From assembly GCF_024347655.1 (NCBI RefSeq), contig NZ_AP025515.1:1302001-1366000 (forward strand): a stretch of 64,000 nt of DNA, written 5' to 3'. The position numbers were made by a program, and so were the translations under genes. How positions within the stretch are numbered: position 1 is the stretch's first letter; the number at the start of each line of letters is the position of its first letter. The stretch comes from Vibrio toranzoniae (lineage in GTDB: Bacteria; Pseudomonadota; Gammaproteobacteria; Enterobacterales; Vibrionaceae). Of the stretch, positions 26,335 through 34,901 are shown one piece after another. Under the pieces are notes generated by a model. The model saw only the letters and a list, made by a program, of their open reading frames with translations. It had not been told where the DNA came from and ran no database searches.

Positions 26335-28037
26335 ACCAACCGATTCTGTCATGCCTTTATATTCTAGTATTCATATCGTTCAACTGCCTCACACATCGAT
26401 ACTCATTGATTGGGATTGCTTGATTCTCATCTCTCGTGTGTTGAGCTTTTCTCTTTTCCAGATAGTCTGGATGGTACTGATACTCACGGTAATGTTTTCT
26501 TGTTTGAGTAGTTTCATCACTTGTATCGACGTATTATGCGGGTTGAGCAACGTCAACTCGATAATCCTATCTTCGGTGCTCTCTGGGATTGCGTTTTTAC
26601 TGCGCTTCAGTGGCTTATTAATCCGTTTGAGGCCAAGTGGCCCTTCCTCTTCCATTATTTGTTGATAGGTATATAAGGTTTGGCGTGAGCAACCTAAGAT
26701 GCGAGCGGCTTTAGAGACACTACCAAGCTCTGCAACCAACTCCAGAGCCTCTATTTTACGTTGTACCTCTTTGCCGTATTCGTTGCATTTACGTGGCTCT
26801 ACTAACTCAGTGATGTCTAACCGTCGATGACCGAAGTAAGCAGAGAAGGTACCATCGAACTGACATCGTATTTCTACTTTTTGGTTCTCTATGGAGTAAC
26901 GTACTGGCGAGTCGATAACGTACATTTTGCTATCAAAGCTAAACGTGTGGTCACGTCGTATCGTTCGATATTCTTTCTGTACGCAGATGCTGTTAAGGTC
27001 TAGGTCAGGTGGCAACGACTTGAACGCAGAGCTCGATTTAGTCGCCTGAACCATCACATTATTCACCCAGTATTTTGGGATAAACTCCTCTTGCAAGTAT
27101 CGGTTTGCGCTCTCCATGTCAGCGATGTTATTGAGGCGCAGTTCGGGGACAAGGCGGTCTTGGAAGGTGTCGAAGGCTCGTTCGATTCGTCCCTTCCCTT
27201 GAGGTGAGTTGGCGAAGATAATTTCGATACCGAGTTCATCACAAGCTCGCTGCATTTGCGAGAAGTTGCTGCGTTTCGGCCCACCAAAGATACCTGCTCG
27301 ATCCACGTAGAGAGTTTTGAATATGCCTCGCTTTTCAATATAAGCTCGCATCACCTTCATACAGCCTTCGGTGGTCTCTGAAGGGAAGAACTGCGCATGA
27401 ATATCACTAGTAGCGTCATCAATGATGGCAATCAAGCAAGACTTCTCATCACCAAACCAGCGATGAGGGCTGCCATCCATTTGCAGCATAAGCCCAGGCA
27501 ACGGCATACGCTCTCGATACTTCCTTACTCGACTTCTACGGCGTTTAGAACGCTTCACATGGTGAATGTCATGAGCCCAAGAACGCAACGTTTCACGCTT
27601 AATCGACAGCCCTTCATTTTTGCTCAAAAGCTCCGAGAGATGTTGAAGATTAAAGTCGTAGTACTTGGTTTGAATGAGGGCTTGAACCTCTTTCTTGAGT
27701 GACTCAGGGATTTTATTGATGGGAGCACGACCAGTGTTACCATGAACCACGAACCGAATGCCTTCCTTGCGATAGCGACTCAAGTAACGTTCAACGGTTC
27801 TTCGTGATTTTTGCAGTAATTGCGTGGCACTATTGATAGTAATTTTGCCATCAATGACTTTGCTAATGATATCGACAGTAAACTGTGATTTTGAATCCAT
27901 ATAGAACATCCTTAGCACCCTTTAAAGCTCATTTGATTACTTTAAAAAGTACGCTAAATCAGTCCCGACATTTTCCCTCGGTAGTTAGTGTAATGACAAA
28001 GTCGCTTGGTAATTAAGGTACGACAGAATCGCTTGGT
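26335..28037 (-). mobile_element. Insertion sequence, ISNCY-like
   Basis: About 1.7 kb around a single transposase. Imperfect terminal inverted repeats are seen: ACCAACCGATTCTGTCATGC at 26335 on the left and, on the other strand from 28037, ACCAAGCGATTCTGTCGTAC (four mismatches in 22). The right end carries a second, subterminal copy of the motif (27995-28014), giving two binding-site-like repeats. No convincing target-site duplication is visible, so the exact ends are approximate. Confidence 0.7.
26389..27918 (-). CDS. ISNCY-like DDE transposase with N- and C-terminal HTH domains
   Basis: A 509-residue transposase. It begins with a helix-turn-helix (about 25-50), then a basic segment, then an RNase H-like core with D148 in LQMDGSPHRWF, D206 in LYVDRAGIFGG and E246 in ANSPQGKGRIERAF, the DDE triad and the ANSPQ-K-G-R-ER pattern of ISNCY-type transposases. 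About 100 residues at the C-terminus form another HTH pair (SVSKAARILGCSRQTLYTYQ, then a winged-helix-like part). The frame appears intact. Start choice is open between GTG 27918, ATG 27909 and ATG 27900. It catalyses movement of the surrounding element. Confidence 0.85.
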   Translation of the reverse strand: MLRMFYMDSKSQFTVDIISKVIDGKITINSATQLLQKSRRTVERYLSRYRKEGIRFVVHGNTGRAPINKIPESLKKEVQALIQTKYYDFNLQHLSELLSKNEGLSIKRETLRSWAHDIHHVKRSKRRRSRVRKYRERMPLPGLMLQMDGSPHRWFGDEKSCLIAIIDDATSDIHAQFFPSETTEGCMKVMRAYIEKRGIFKTLYVDRAGIFGGPKRSNFSQMQRACDELGIEIIFANSPQGKGRIERAFDTFQDRLVPELRLNNIADMESANRYLQEEFIPKYWVNNVMVQATKSSSAFKSLPPDLDLNSICVQKEYRTIRRDHTFSFDSKMYVIDSPVRYSIENQKVEIRCQFDGTFSAYFGHRRLDITELVEPRKCNEYGKEVQRKIEALELVAELGSVSKAARILGCSRQTLYTYQQIMEEEGPLGLKRINKPLKRSKNAIPESTEDRIIELTLLNPHNTSIQVMKLLKQENITVSISTIQTIWKREKLNTREMRIKQSQSMSIDV

Positions 28038-28201
28038 GATCACACAATGTTAGACGTTCACCCAACACATTATTGCCCCAAAACCGTTTAGAGTAAAAGG
28101 TCATTCATATACTGTTAGTACTTACTTGCCCTACTAAATCTTATGCGAAAGTACTTATTGTTAGAATACCAAATTTATATTTATTCTGGCTCTCTTAAGA
28201 A

Positions 28202-28699
28202 CTATGGTTCACTGTTACCCCTATCAATGTCAGCACATAAAGAAGAATCTTGCTCGCACAGTTCTATGCTTTTTTGGGAACGTTGCTTGAGCACTTCTAC
28301 AACGTCTTTGTTGCCGAACTTATCTCTAATATCACGGTATGCGGTGTAGGCACAATAACTTCCGCCAGTAACCAAAACGCAGACTCCAACTGTTAAGAAT
28401 TGAGCCATCTTTCGTCTTGTGTCGGGGGGGAGCTTTTGAATAAAATCTGGCTCTTTTGTGGATGACGTTATTAGGTCGCCATCATCTAATTCCACAGAAA
28501 AGCCGTGCTTAAGTGCAATTGAAACCAGTTGGGGATACTTATCTACCTGAGGCAATTGACTGTCATCATCGTTTTTCCATTTAGTTATTTGAGAAGAGCT
28601 TACTCCAACTTCATCGGCGAAAGACTGTTGAGTTTCGTACATTTTAATAAGTTTAGGTAGGAATTGAGGTGCATTTACTATTTTTCTACGGTCTGTCAT
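28202..28699 (-). CDS. Membrane-anchored Cro/CI-like HTH protein
   Basis: The 165-residue protein has an N-terminal helix-turn-helix (about residues 20-45, QQSFADEVGVSSSQITKW) like phage repressors, an acidic linker, one predicted membrane helix (about 99-120) and a short C-terminal tail with two cysteines (CEQDSSLC). An HTH repressor joined to a membrane anchor would suit a sensor that binds DNA from the membrane. It is divergent from the unknown protein at 28820, with a 120-base repeat-bearing operator region between. No integrase or phage structural gene is present in the islet. No close family recognised. Confidence 0.65.
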   Translation of the reverse strand: MTDRRKIVNAPQFLPKLIKMYETQQSFADEVGVSSSQITKWKNDDDSQLPQVDKYPQLVSIALKHGFSVELDDGDLITSSTKEPDFIQKLPPDTRRKMAQFLTVGVCVLVTGGSYCAYTAYRDIRDKFGNKDVVEVLKQRSQKSIELCEQDSSLCADIDRGNSEP

Positions 28700-28819
28700 A
28701 TTATCCTAACTAATTGAAAATTAAGGTTTTCCTAGTTTTTACTAACCTTTCCAACTGTTTACTATTATATGTGCACTGGCATAAATATAGTGTGAGCGAG
28801 CCCAAACGATAAGGAGTTA
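28700..28819. promoter_or_regulatory. Divergent operator region of the islet
   Basis: Between the HTH protein and the unknown protein there are repeated motifs: TAGTTTTTACTAACC (about 28734), ACTGTTTACTATTA (about 28754) and, inverted, CTAACTAATT (about 28708). Shared TTTACTA cores look like binding sites for the HTH protein. AAGGAG stands before the ATG at 28826 region. Confidence 0.4.
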
Positions 28820-29536
28820 GTGAATATGAATAGAGCTTTAAGAGTTGACCCAAAAGTCATTACTGAGTCATTGGCAAAAGGGTTAGCTGGTAGACTCGCC
28901 AGAGAATGCGAACAAAACAAAGATCATCTATTAAACATACTTGCCAGTGCTAAAGGCATAAAGAATTTACAGAAAAAGTGTATGAAGTTCATTGGTGATG
29001 GCAAGGCAGTGTCAGGCATCTATTTAGGGGAGAAGTCGCACATAGCAATGCAGGCATTCTTTGACCCGATGACGCAAAAGTTTGGTGGGGGTTATGTAAC
29101 TAAGCTGAATGGAAAATACTCTTTTTACGCTTCAGATCTACGTTTTAGTAAACATTCGATAGAGCGATTAATTGAAAGGATGAAACCAGAATACCCCCAT
29201 GTATGCTTGGCCCATGCTATTAATGCGCAGATAGAGTGCAGATTTCGAAATGAACAACAATCCTGTATCAACTTAGATCAAGTCTACCACAACCCCCATG
29301 ACGGGGTAGACGTGGCACTACCGTATGTACAGGACGGTAATTTGCTGGGAATGTGGTTTGCAGCGAGCATTGGTGACAGTACCGCTTCTACAGCAAAGTC
29401 TCTTACGGCAAAGACGTTTGTTGATTGTTCACTATTGAGAACAGAACAATACCGTGCTTGTATAGAAGTTTACGATCATCAAATGAACAGTAAGGAAGAA
29501 GGGCTTACCCATAGTCATATCCCTCTTTGGAAATAA
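28820..29536 (+). CDS. Hypothetical protein of the islet
   Basis: A 238-residue soluble protein with no recognised family. Visible traits are a basic N-terminal third (AGRLARECEQNKDHLLN, then KNLQKKCMKF), a glycine-containing central part (MTQKFGGGYVTKLNGKYSF) and the segment RFSKHSIERLIERMKPEYPH. AAGGAG lies upstream; the start may be this codon or the ATG two codons in. It is divergent from the membrane-anchored HTH protein and probably under its control. Being encoded in an islet, it may be a cargo or phage-derived function, which I cannot name. Confidence 0.6.
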   Translation: MNMNRALRVDPKVITESLAKGLAGRLARECEQNKDHLLNILASAKGIKNLQKKCMKFIGDGKAVSGIYLGEKSHIAMQAFFDPMTQKFGGGYVTKLNGKYSFYASDLRFSKHSIERLIERMKPEYPHVCLAHAINAQIECRFRNEQQSCINLDQVYHNPHDGVDVALPYVQDGNLLGMWFAASIGDSTASTAKSLTAKTFVDCSLLRTEQYRACIEVYDHQMNSKEEGLTHSHIPLWK

Positions 29537-29555
29537 TAACGACATCGTCAACTGA

Positions 29556-29732
29556 TCTGCAACTGCAAAACTGAACACTGCACCAAGCGAATTTCCCATA
29601 CTTGAAAAAGCAATGAAGTTTTTAGAAACAGATAATAGTGAGCATTGGATTCAAGATGTCCATATTGCATTTCGACAGTACTTTGAAAACCAACCACCCA
29701 TAAAGGCAATCATTGAAAAATCTCAATTATAA
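29556..29732 (+). pseudogene. C-terminal fragment of an unknown gene
   Basis: An open frame runs from just after a stop at 29555 to a TAA at 29732 and reads like the natural end of a protein: SEFPILEKAMKFLETDNSE, then HWIQDVHIAFRQYFENQ and a lysine-rich end. The only ATG (29613) has no ribosome-binding site, and the coding-like sequence begins before it. I interpret it as a remnant; the parent family is not recognised. Confidence 0.4.
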
Positions 29733-29774
29733 CAGTGTGTTATGATAGGTTACCTCAAGGGTAAGGAGTTTGCT

Positions 29775-30029
29775 ATGACAAAAAAAGCGTTAAAATTGGA
29801 AAATAATTATTATATCAATATGGATACGGTGACTGAATTCTCTATTGAAGGTCAATGGCTGAGTATTACTACGACAGCTCACCCGGAGATTGGAAGGTAC
29901 GTTGTTGCCCTTCAAGGTTCACAAGACGCTTCATATGCTCGTTTTACAGTTCCAATTAATGAGTTACACCGAATAAAAAGGGAGCTAGGGGAATACATGG
30001 GGGTAGATCTAAATTCAGAAGTTTCCTAA
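29775..30029 (+). CDS. Small hypothetical protein
   Basis: An 84-residue protein starting at ATG 29775, chosen because AAGGAG lies 7 bases upstream (the frame extends eleven codons further without such a site). It is predicted to be mostly beta-strand with a C-terminal helix (PINELHRIKRELGEYMG). No family recognised. It is the last gene of the islet, followed by the repeat at 30121 and the second terminator copy. Confidence 0.6.
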   Translation: MTKKALKLENNYYINMDTVTEFSIEGQWLSITTTAHPEIGRYVVALQGSQDASYARFTVPINELHRIKRELGEYMGVDLNSEVS

Positions 30030-30120
30030 AAAGGAAGTATGCCGTTGATCTTTGGCATAACAAACTGCAAAGGGAAGACTTGTGTTGTGGATGACTGATG
30101 TCGACCTATCGACTAAAAGC

Positions 30121-30160
30121 TTTGCTATACCTCAGGTAATCCGGTAACTACTAATTTAGT
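30121..30160. repeat. Dispersed 40-bp repeat, copy 2
   Basis: Matches 1116-1155 (copy 1) in the same orientation with a few mismatches; the central palindrome is altered here to GGTAATCCGGTAAC. It lies at the right edge of the islet, 120 bases before the second terminator copy. Confidence 0.55.
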
Positions 30161-30282
30161 GAAATCTATAAAACGCTTTTGTCCAGAAATGTGTTTGAGA
30201 GAAGTGGATAATTACGAATATCGAAACTGCGTATCAATCCTCAAAAATATCAAGTCGTGACTTTTCAATATGATTTGAATAG

Positions 30283-30311
30283 AAAGAGCCGCTTTTTAGC
30301 GGCTCTTTATG
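30283..30311. terminator. Second copy of the guaC-type terminator
   Basis: An 11-bp perfect stem pairs 30283-30293 with 30298-30308 around TTTT. It shares 25 identical bases with the guaC terminator at 26165-26188, including the loop. It may originally have been the terminator between guaC and the convergent GST gene before the islet arrived. Confidence 0.75.
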
Positions 30312-30357
30312 TTTGAGTTCTAGCTATCACTCAGTAGAGCGTTAACTTTCAATTCTT

Positions 30358-31032
30358 CTATTTCGCATAATTCGAAGGAAACAGTGCTCGTTTCGCTTCT
30401 TCATCACGTTCGGTTTTAAATTCAACGTCTTTGCCGGTTTCGCGAGCGCGCAGTGCGGCTGGACGGGTGTTGATTGCGTTAAACCAACGCTTCAAATTCG
30501 GGTAAGGTTCTAGGCCTTCTTCACCAAGCACGAAAGGTGCTTTATCAATCCAACCCCATGCCGCGACATCGACAATGGTGTACTCATTTCCGACGAAAAA
30601 CTCACGACCTTCCATATGCTTTTCTAACACTTCGTAGTGACGTTGTGCTTCACGTAGGTAACGGTTCACGGCGTAGTCTAGGCCTGTTGGGGCTGCATGA
30701 CGGAAGTGTACCGATTGGCCAGAGTAAGGACCAAGGCCGCTCGCGATGAACATCATCCAAGATAGAAGTTCTGCTCTGTCTTCTGGTTGTCCCGCTAGCT
30801 TGCCAGTTTTCTCTGATAGGTAAAGAAGGATAGCGTTAGAGTCGAATACACGTTGTCCATCATCTTCAATCGCAGGTGTTTTGCCGTTCGGGTTAATCAA
30901 ACGATATTCCGGCGTGTGTTGCTCGCCTTTTAAGGTATCGACAGGAACCAGTTCAAAATCTAGGCCTGTCTCTTCTAGAAACAGAGCGATCTTCATTGGG
31001 TTGGGTGTTTGGTGAAAATAGAACTTAAGCAT
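30358..31032 (-). CDS. Glutathione S-transferase family protein (YfcG/YghU-like)
   Basis: A 224-residue GST with an N-terminal thioredoxin-like domain (residues 1-78, including NPNGKTPAIEDDG and the glutathione-contacting DSNAILLYL) and an alpha-helical C-terminal domain (EYTIVDVAAWGWI). The N-terminal FHQTPNPMK pattern fits the nu-class disulfide-bond reductases such as YfcG. The start at 31032 follows AAGGAG; the frame runs eight codons further up. A 16-base perfect inverted repeat lies 40 bases before the start, suggesting TetR-type repression. Confidence 0.88.
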   Translation of the reverse strand: MLKFYFHQTPNPMKIALFLEETGLDFELVPVDTLKGEQHTPEYRLINPNGKTPAIEDDGQRVFDSNAILLYLSEKTGKLAGQPEDRAELLSWMMFIASGLGPYSGQSVHFRHAAPTGLDYAVNRYLREAQRHYEVLEKHMEGREFFVGNEYTIVDVAAWGWIDKAPFVLGEEGLEPYPNLKRWFNAINTRPAALRARETGKDVEFKTERDEEAKRALFPSNYAK

Positions 31033-31071
31033 GGGGTAACTCCTTGTATTGGTCATTCATTAAAACACCAC

Positions 31072-31087
31072 TTGAACGACCGTTCAA
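31072..31087. promoter_or_regulatory. TetR-type operator upstream of the GST gene
   Basis: TTGAACG-AC-CGTTCAA is a perfect 7+2+7 palindrome 40 bases upstream of the GST start codon, in the usual size range of TetR-family sites. No TetR gene lies in the window. The remaining bases to 31357 hold nothing I recognise. Confidence 0.55.
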
Positions 31088-31357
31088 TAATTGATTTTGA
31101 TTTATTTGAAAATCGGTTGATTCGCATTCAGCCTCTATGTCGCACTAACTTCGTTATCTAAACGTGAATCAGCATAGAATTATCTAGTGTGTTGGTTGTT
31201 AACTTGTTGAAAAAATGACCTTAAAGCTGCTTCTTTCGATTCGTTGTTTTATGCGGAGTTTGGGTTTTTGATTGGTGCTTCACGGTTTTTTAATGCTAGG
31301 GGCTTAAATTGGTCAGCAAATCTGATGTGAACACTTAAAACGACACAGGATCTTTCC

Positions 31358-32455
31358 ATGAAAAAGAACATTATCGCCCTCGCTCTTGGTGGCATGCTAG
31401 CCTTTGGCGCAACACCTTATTCTTTTGCTGCTAACGATGGCGCAGTACAGGCTTCTGCCGATTACGCGCAGTTGGTGACTAAGCGACAAGTTGTTGACCA
31501 ATTGCTTCTTGATGCGTTGCAGGCGTTTAAGTCTCCGGCAAGAATTTCTCACGCGGGCTTCACGGCTAAAATGCCAAGCAACATGGAAATTGTGACCAAC
31601 CGATTGTTAGAAGCCTACAAACTTGAGCCTTACCGTACTGACTTGCTGATCTCGGCAGCGAACGCTCAGATCTACAACAAGAATGCAGAGCGAGCCATTG
31701 AGCTGTTTGAGCAAGCACTGACAGTTGCGCCAGACGATGTTGACTTGCATGCGTACCTTGCGGTTTGGCAAAGATTTGATGGCAATGACAGTGAATCTAA
31801 TAAGCATATGCAGAAGCTTGAGAGCCTGAACAAAGGCAAAGCCGAAGACATCAAACGTATCTTTGCTACGGTCGATCGCGTACTAGAAACACCGTTGAAA
31901 AAATCGGCGGCTAAAGGCCTATTGAGCGATCACGGTGCGATTGTTACTTTGGGTTACGCGCTGAACCCAGATGGCTCTATGCATGAGATCTTGATTGAGC
32001 GTCTTGAAACGACACTGGCAATGTCTAAAGCCAACCCAGACGCGATGATCGTGTTAACGGGTGGCGTGCCTAAGAACCATAAGACAGAAGGCAAGTTGAT
32101 GGCGAATTGGCTTATCTCGAAAGGGGTGAATAAAGACCGTATCATTGAAGAGAACTATGCGACTAGCACGGTAGGTAATGCCTTGTTCAGTAGCTATGCG
32201 CTTGCTCGCCATAATATTAAACATGCGACCATTATTAGCTCGGCGAGCCATGTTCGTCGTGGTCAAACCTTGTTTGAAATTGCGAGCTGGCAAACTGGCC
32301 CTCAAGGAATCACCTTTGATACGGTTGCTTACCCAGACAAGCCGTTAGAAAGCCTTAAGAAAGCAAGCAGTGGTGAACTGTTAGGTATTTATCGTGACGC
32401 TCTAAGAACCTACGGGATGTGGAGTTACCGTTCTTACCCATTAGAATCTCGATAG
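31358..32455 (+). CDS. YdcF-type (DUF218) protein with TPR region, exported
   Basis: The 365-residue protein has a signal peptide (to about residue 24, ending SFAAN), a TPR-like helical stretch (about 85-160, AERAIELFEQALTVAPDDVDLHAYLA) and a DUF218/YdcF domain (about 185-345) with ALGY-like VTLGYALNPDGSM, VLTGGVPKN, TEG, IIEENYATSTVGNA and ISSASHVRR. The YdcF fold binds nucleotide-like ligands in some members, and related proteins act in envelope biology; the exact role is unknown. It stands alone on the plus strand. Confidence 0.82.
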   Translation: MKKNIIALALGGMLAFGATPYSFAANDGAVQASADYAQLVTKRQVVDQLLLDALQAFKSPARISHAGFTAKMPSNMEIVTNRLLEAYKLEPYRTDLLISAANAQIYNKNAERAIELFEQALTVAPDDVDLHAYLAVWQRFDGNDSESNKHMQKLESLNKGKAEDIKRIFATVDRVLETPLKKSAAKGLLSDHGAIVTLGYALNPDGSMHEILIERLETTLAMSKANPDAMIVLTGGVPKNHKTEGKLMANWLISKGVNKDRIIEENYATSTVGNALFSSYALARHNIKHATIISSASHVRRGQTLFEIASWQTGPQGITFDTVAYPDKPLESLKKASSGELLGIYRDALRTYGMWSYRSYPLESR

Positions 32456-32562
32456 GCTTAGCGTTACTTCACAGTAGGCAAAGCATAAGTTGCTAGTACA
32501 ATCGAGCACAGCTAGATGGTATGCTGTGCTTCTACTTAATTTAGTGTTTCAAAGGCAAAAAA

Positions 32563-32814
32563 ATGAACCCGATTTTAGCAATGTTGAAAGAGAATAATAT
32601 TAGCGACGAGCAGATCAGCGAGTTATTCAAAACGTTGACCGAGAACCCTCTTGCAGCAATGGCGACAATCAGCCAACTTGGTTTACCACAAGATAAGCTT
32701 CAAATGCTGATGGGTCAGGTAATGCAAAACCCTGCGCTAATCAAAGAAGCCGTTGAAGAGCTTGGCCTAGACTTTTCTAAGGTTGAAGCCGCTAAAGAGC
32801 AACTTCAAAAATAA
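32563..32814 (+). CDS. DUF2999 family protein
   Basis: An 83-residue all-helical protein with the pattern NPILAMLKENNISDEQI, then ENPLAAMATI and NPALIKEAVEELGLDF. I recognise it as the small Vibrionaceae family DUF2999, of unknown function. It is full length, and has AAAGG-like sequence before the ATG. A terminator follows. Confidence 0.8.
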   Translation: MNPILAMLKENNISDEQISELFKTLTENPLAAMATISQLGLPQDKLQMLMGQVMQNPALIKEAVEELGLDFSKVEAAKEQLQK

Positions 32815-32895
32815 TCGAGTGTGAATGAGTTCTTTAGTTAATGAGCGTTAGTTGATTCGGTTAACTGTTCTTGGCAACGCTAATTAGACTTGTGT

Positions 32896-32935
32896 AAAAA
32901 GCCGTTTGAGTATCAGTACTTAGACGGCTTTTTTG
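32896..32935 (+). terminator. Terminator after the DUF2999 gene
   Basis: AAAAAGCCGT (32896-32905) pairs with ACGGCTTTTT (32924-32933), with additional imperfect inner pairs, and ends in a T-run. Confidence 0.75.
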
Positions 32936-33061
32936 ATCCAAACAGCAGGCTAGAGCTGGGGATAGGACAAACTAATTCCAGCTCGATGTGACTCCCTCTC
33001 TTAAATCATGTAGTTTTTCATTAACACTCTTGCTCTCAAAAACTGAATTCCGGCGTTGCTC

Positions 33062-33802
33062 ATGAAATCTAGCTTAAGCATTCGATCTTACACCAAGCAA
33101 TTCAATACTCATGCTCATGATGGCTACCATCAGTTGGTGCTGCCTATTCAGGGGAGTATTAGCATTGAAATGGTTGGTTATGTCGGTAAAGTGGCGGTCG
33201 GCGAGTGCGTGGTAATTCCGGTAACCACAGCTCACGCGTTTAAAGCGAATGAAGCAGCGCGGTTTATTGTTGCTGATATGACCGTGTTGCCTCAGCACTT
33301 GTTAGATCAAGAACTCTCTGTATTTGCGATTACACCGCCTTTGATGAGCTTCTTACTGTTTGTTGAGAAGCAGTTGGAGCATCAAGTAGACAGTGGTATT
33401 GAATCATCAATTTTGGATGTATTTTCATTGCTGTTAGAGCAACAACAAGTGAGCAAGAGCATTGACCCAAGAATCCGTGCGGTGCAAAGGCTCATTGCGG
33501 ATAATTACGCTCAACAACTATCTATTTCACAGCTGGCAGAAACGGCGTGCTTGAGCCCCACTCAGTTTAAGAAACGCTTCAAAGAGTGCCTTGGTATCAG
33601 CGCGCTTAAATACATCACTCGATATCGTATGGAGAAAGCGCAAGCCTTGTTAAGCCATACCGATTTACCGGTTCAATTGGTTGCAGAAAACGTCGGATAT
33701 AGTGACATTTCTGCGTTCAGTCGCCGCTTCTCTCAGCACTTTGGAATGTCTCCAAGAGCGTTTTTAGGTTCGATGAAAGAGAGTCTTTCGAAACAACAAT
33801 AG
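33062..33802 (+). CDS. AraC-family regulator with cupin sensor domain
   Basis: A 246-residue protein: N-terminal cupin barrel (HAHDGYHQLVLPIQG, residues about 18-90) and C-terminal AraC double HTH (about 145-240) ending NVGYSDISAFSRRFSQHFGMSPRAF. The ATG at 33062 is preferred over a TTG two codons earlier, though the ribosome-binding site is weak. It lies directly upstream of an EamA transporter in the same direction (gap 53 bases), so it probably regulates that transporter. Confidence 0.85.
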   Translation: MKSSLSIRSYTKQFNTHAHDGYHQLVLPIQGSISIEMVGYVGKVAVGECVVIPVTTAHAFKANEAARFIVADMTVLPQHLLDQELSVFAITPPLMSFLLFVEKQLEHQVDSGIESSILDVFSLLLEQQQVSKSIDPRIRAVQRLIADNYAQQLSISQLAETACLSPTQFKKRFKECLGISALKYITRYRMEKAQALLSHTDLPVQLVAENVGYSDISAFSRRFSQHFGMSPRAFLGSMKESLSKQQ

Positions 33803-33855
33803 CGTCCTTTTAGCAAACTAATTACTTAGCTTATTCACTATTATCTATTTCCGAA

Positions 33856-34818
33856 ATGAAAATAAACTGGGTAATAGCAATGAATCTCGCCATCAATCGC
33901 GTTAACGAATTCCAAATGGGCACTTTAGCCATCTTGTTTGCTTCTGTCTTGTGGGGGACAACAGGCACTGCCGCAAGCTTTGCACCTGATCTCAGTCCAT
34001 TAGCGATTGGTGCTTTCTCTATGGGCTTTGGTGGCCTAATGCAAGCGGGCTTGGCGTATCGAAAAATCCTATTCGCTTTCGACAAACTTTTGCAGAACAA
34101 GAAGCTGTTGGCAGTGAGCGCTTTGGCTTTGGCGGTTTATCCTTTAGCTTTCTATTCTTCAATGAAATTATCAGGCGTAGCGATTGGTACCGTCGTTTCG
34201 ATTGCTACTGCGCCGTTCTTTTCTGCTCTCTTAGAGTGTCTTATCAGCAAAAATAATAACATCACCAAACGTTGGCTTACTAGCTTTGCTATAGGTGTGA
34301 TTGGGATCGGGTTGCTGGTGTTTTCAGAGTCGGCATCGGTGAGCAAGTCCGATGATGATTTGAAGTTATTAGGCATAGCTTTAGGCTTGGTTGCAGGTTT
34401 GTGTTACGCCATTTATTCGTGGGCGACAAAAGCTCTGATAGACAAGGATATTGAGTCGCAAGCAGCAATGGGCAGCATTTTTGGCTTAGGTGCAATGTTG
34501 CTGCTACCAACACTCTGGTTTACTGGAGATAACTTATTCGCATCAAACATCAATAGTTTGGTCATGGGTTACTTGACGTTAATTCCTCAGTGCTTGGGTT
34601 ACATCGCTTTTGCCTATGGCTTACGACATGTGACTGCGAGTAGTGCCAATTTGATTACCTTGCTTGAACCCGTTGTTGCCGCAGTACTCGCCGTGTGTAT
34701 TGTGGGTGAACTTATCCCATTTACGGGATGGTTAGGTATGGTTTTGATCGTGCTGTGCTTATTTCTTCAGTCACAACGACGCAAAAATGAATCTAACTCA
34801 TTGTTAAATATGACTTAG
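33856..34818 (+). CDS. EamA/DMT-family transporter
   Basis: The 320-residue protein has ten predicted helices in two EamA repeats (first repeat start GTLAILFASVLWGTTGTAASF; last helices GWLGMVLIVLCLFLQS). ATG 33856 or ATG 33880 may start it; neither has a clear ribosome-binding site. Paired with the preceding AraC-cupin regulator, it probably exports a metabolite or toxic compound sensed by that regulator. Confidence 0.85.
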   Translation: MKINWVIAMNLAINRVNEFQMGTLAILFASVLWGTTGTAASFAPDLSPLAIGAFSMGFGGLMQAGLAYRKILFAFDKLLQNKKLLAVSALALAVYPLAFYSSMKLSGVAIGTVVSIATAPFFSALLECLISKNNNITKRWLTSFAIGVIGIGLLVFSESASVSKSDDDLKLLGIALGLVAGLCYAIYSWATKALIDKDIESQAAMGSIFGLGAMLLLPTLWFTGDNLFASNINSLVMGYLTLIPQCLGYIAFAYGLRHVTASSANLITLLEPVVAAVLAVCIVGELIPFTGWLGMVLIVLCLFLQSQRRKNESNSLLNMT

Positions 34819-34901
34819 TTGAATTTTATTCATTCGTGATTCTTATAATTGAATAAAAGGAGTATCTCAGTTGCAAGAGTGCTGTTACTATCGCTATCAA
34901 T

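Noticed and set aside
26351..26665. Plus-strand frame over the transposase 3' end
   Set aside because: Antisense to the conserved transposase; no independent support.
26287..28062. CAATGTTAGATGTTCA (left) and CAATGTTAGACGTTCA (right) as target duplication of the IS
   Set aside because: The left copy lies about 30 bases outside the inverted repeat and the right one 6 bases outside, so they are not a simple target-site duplication, although the similarity may be worth a check.
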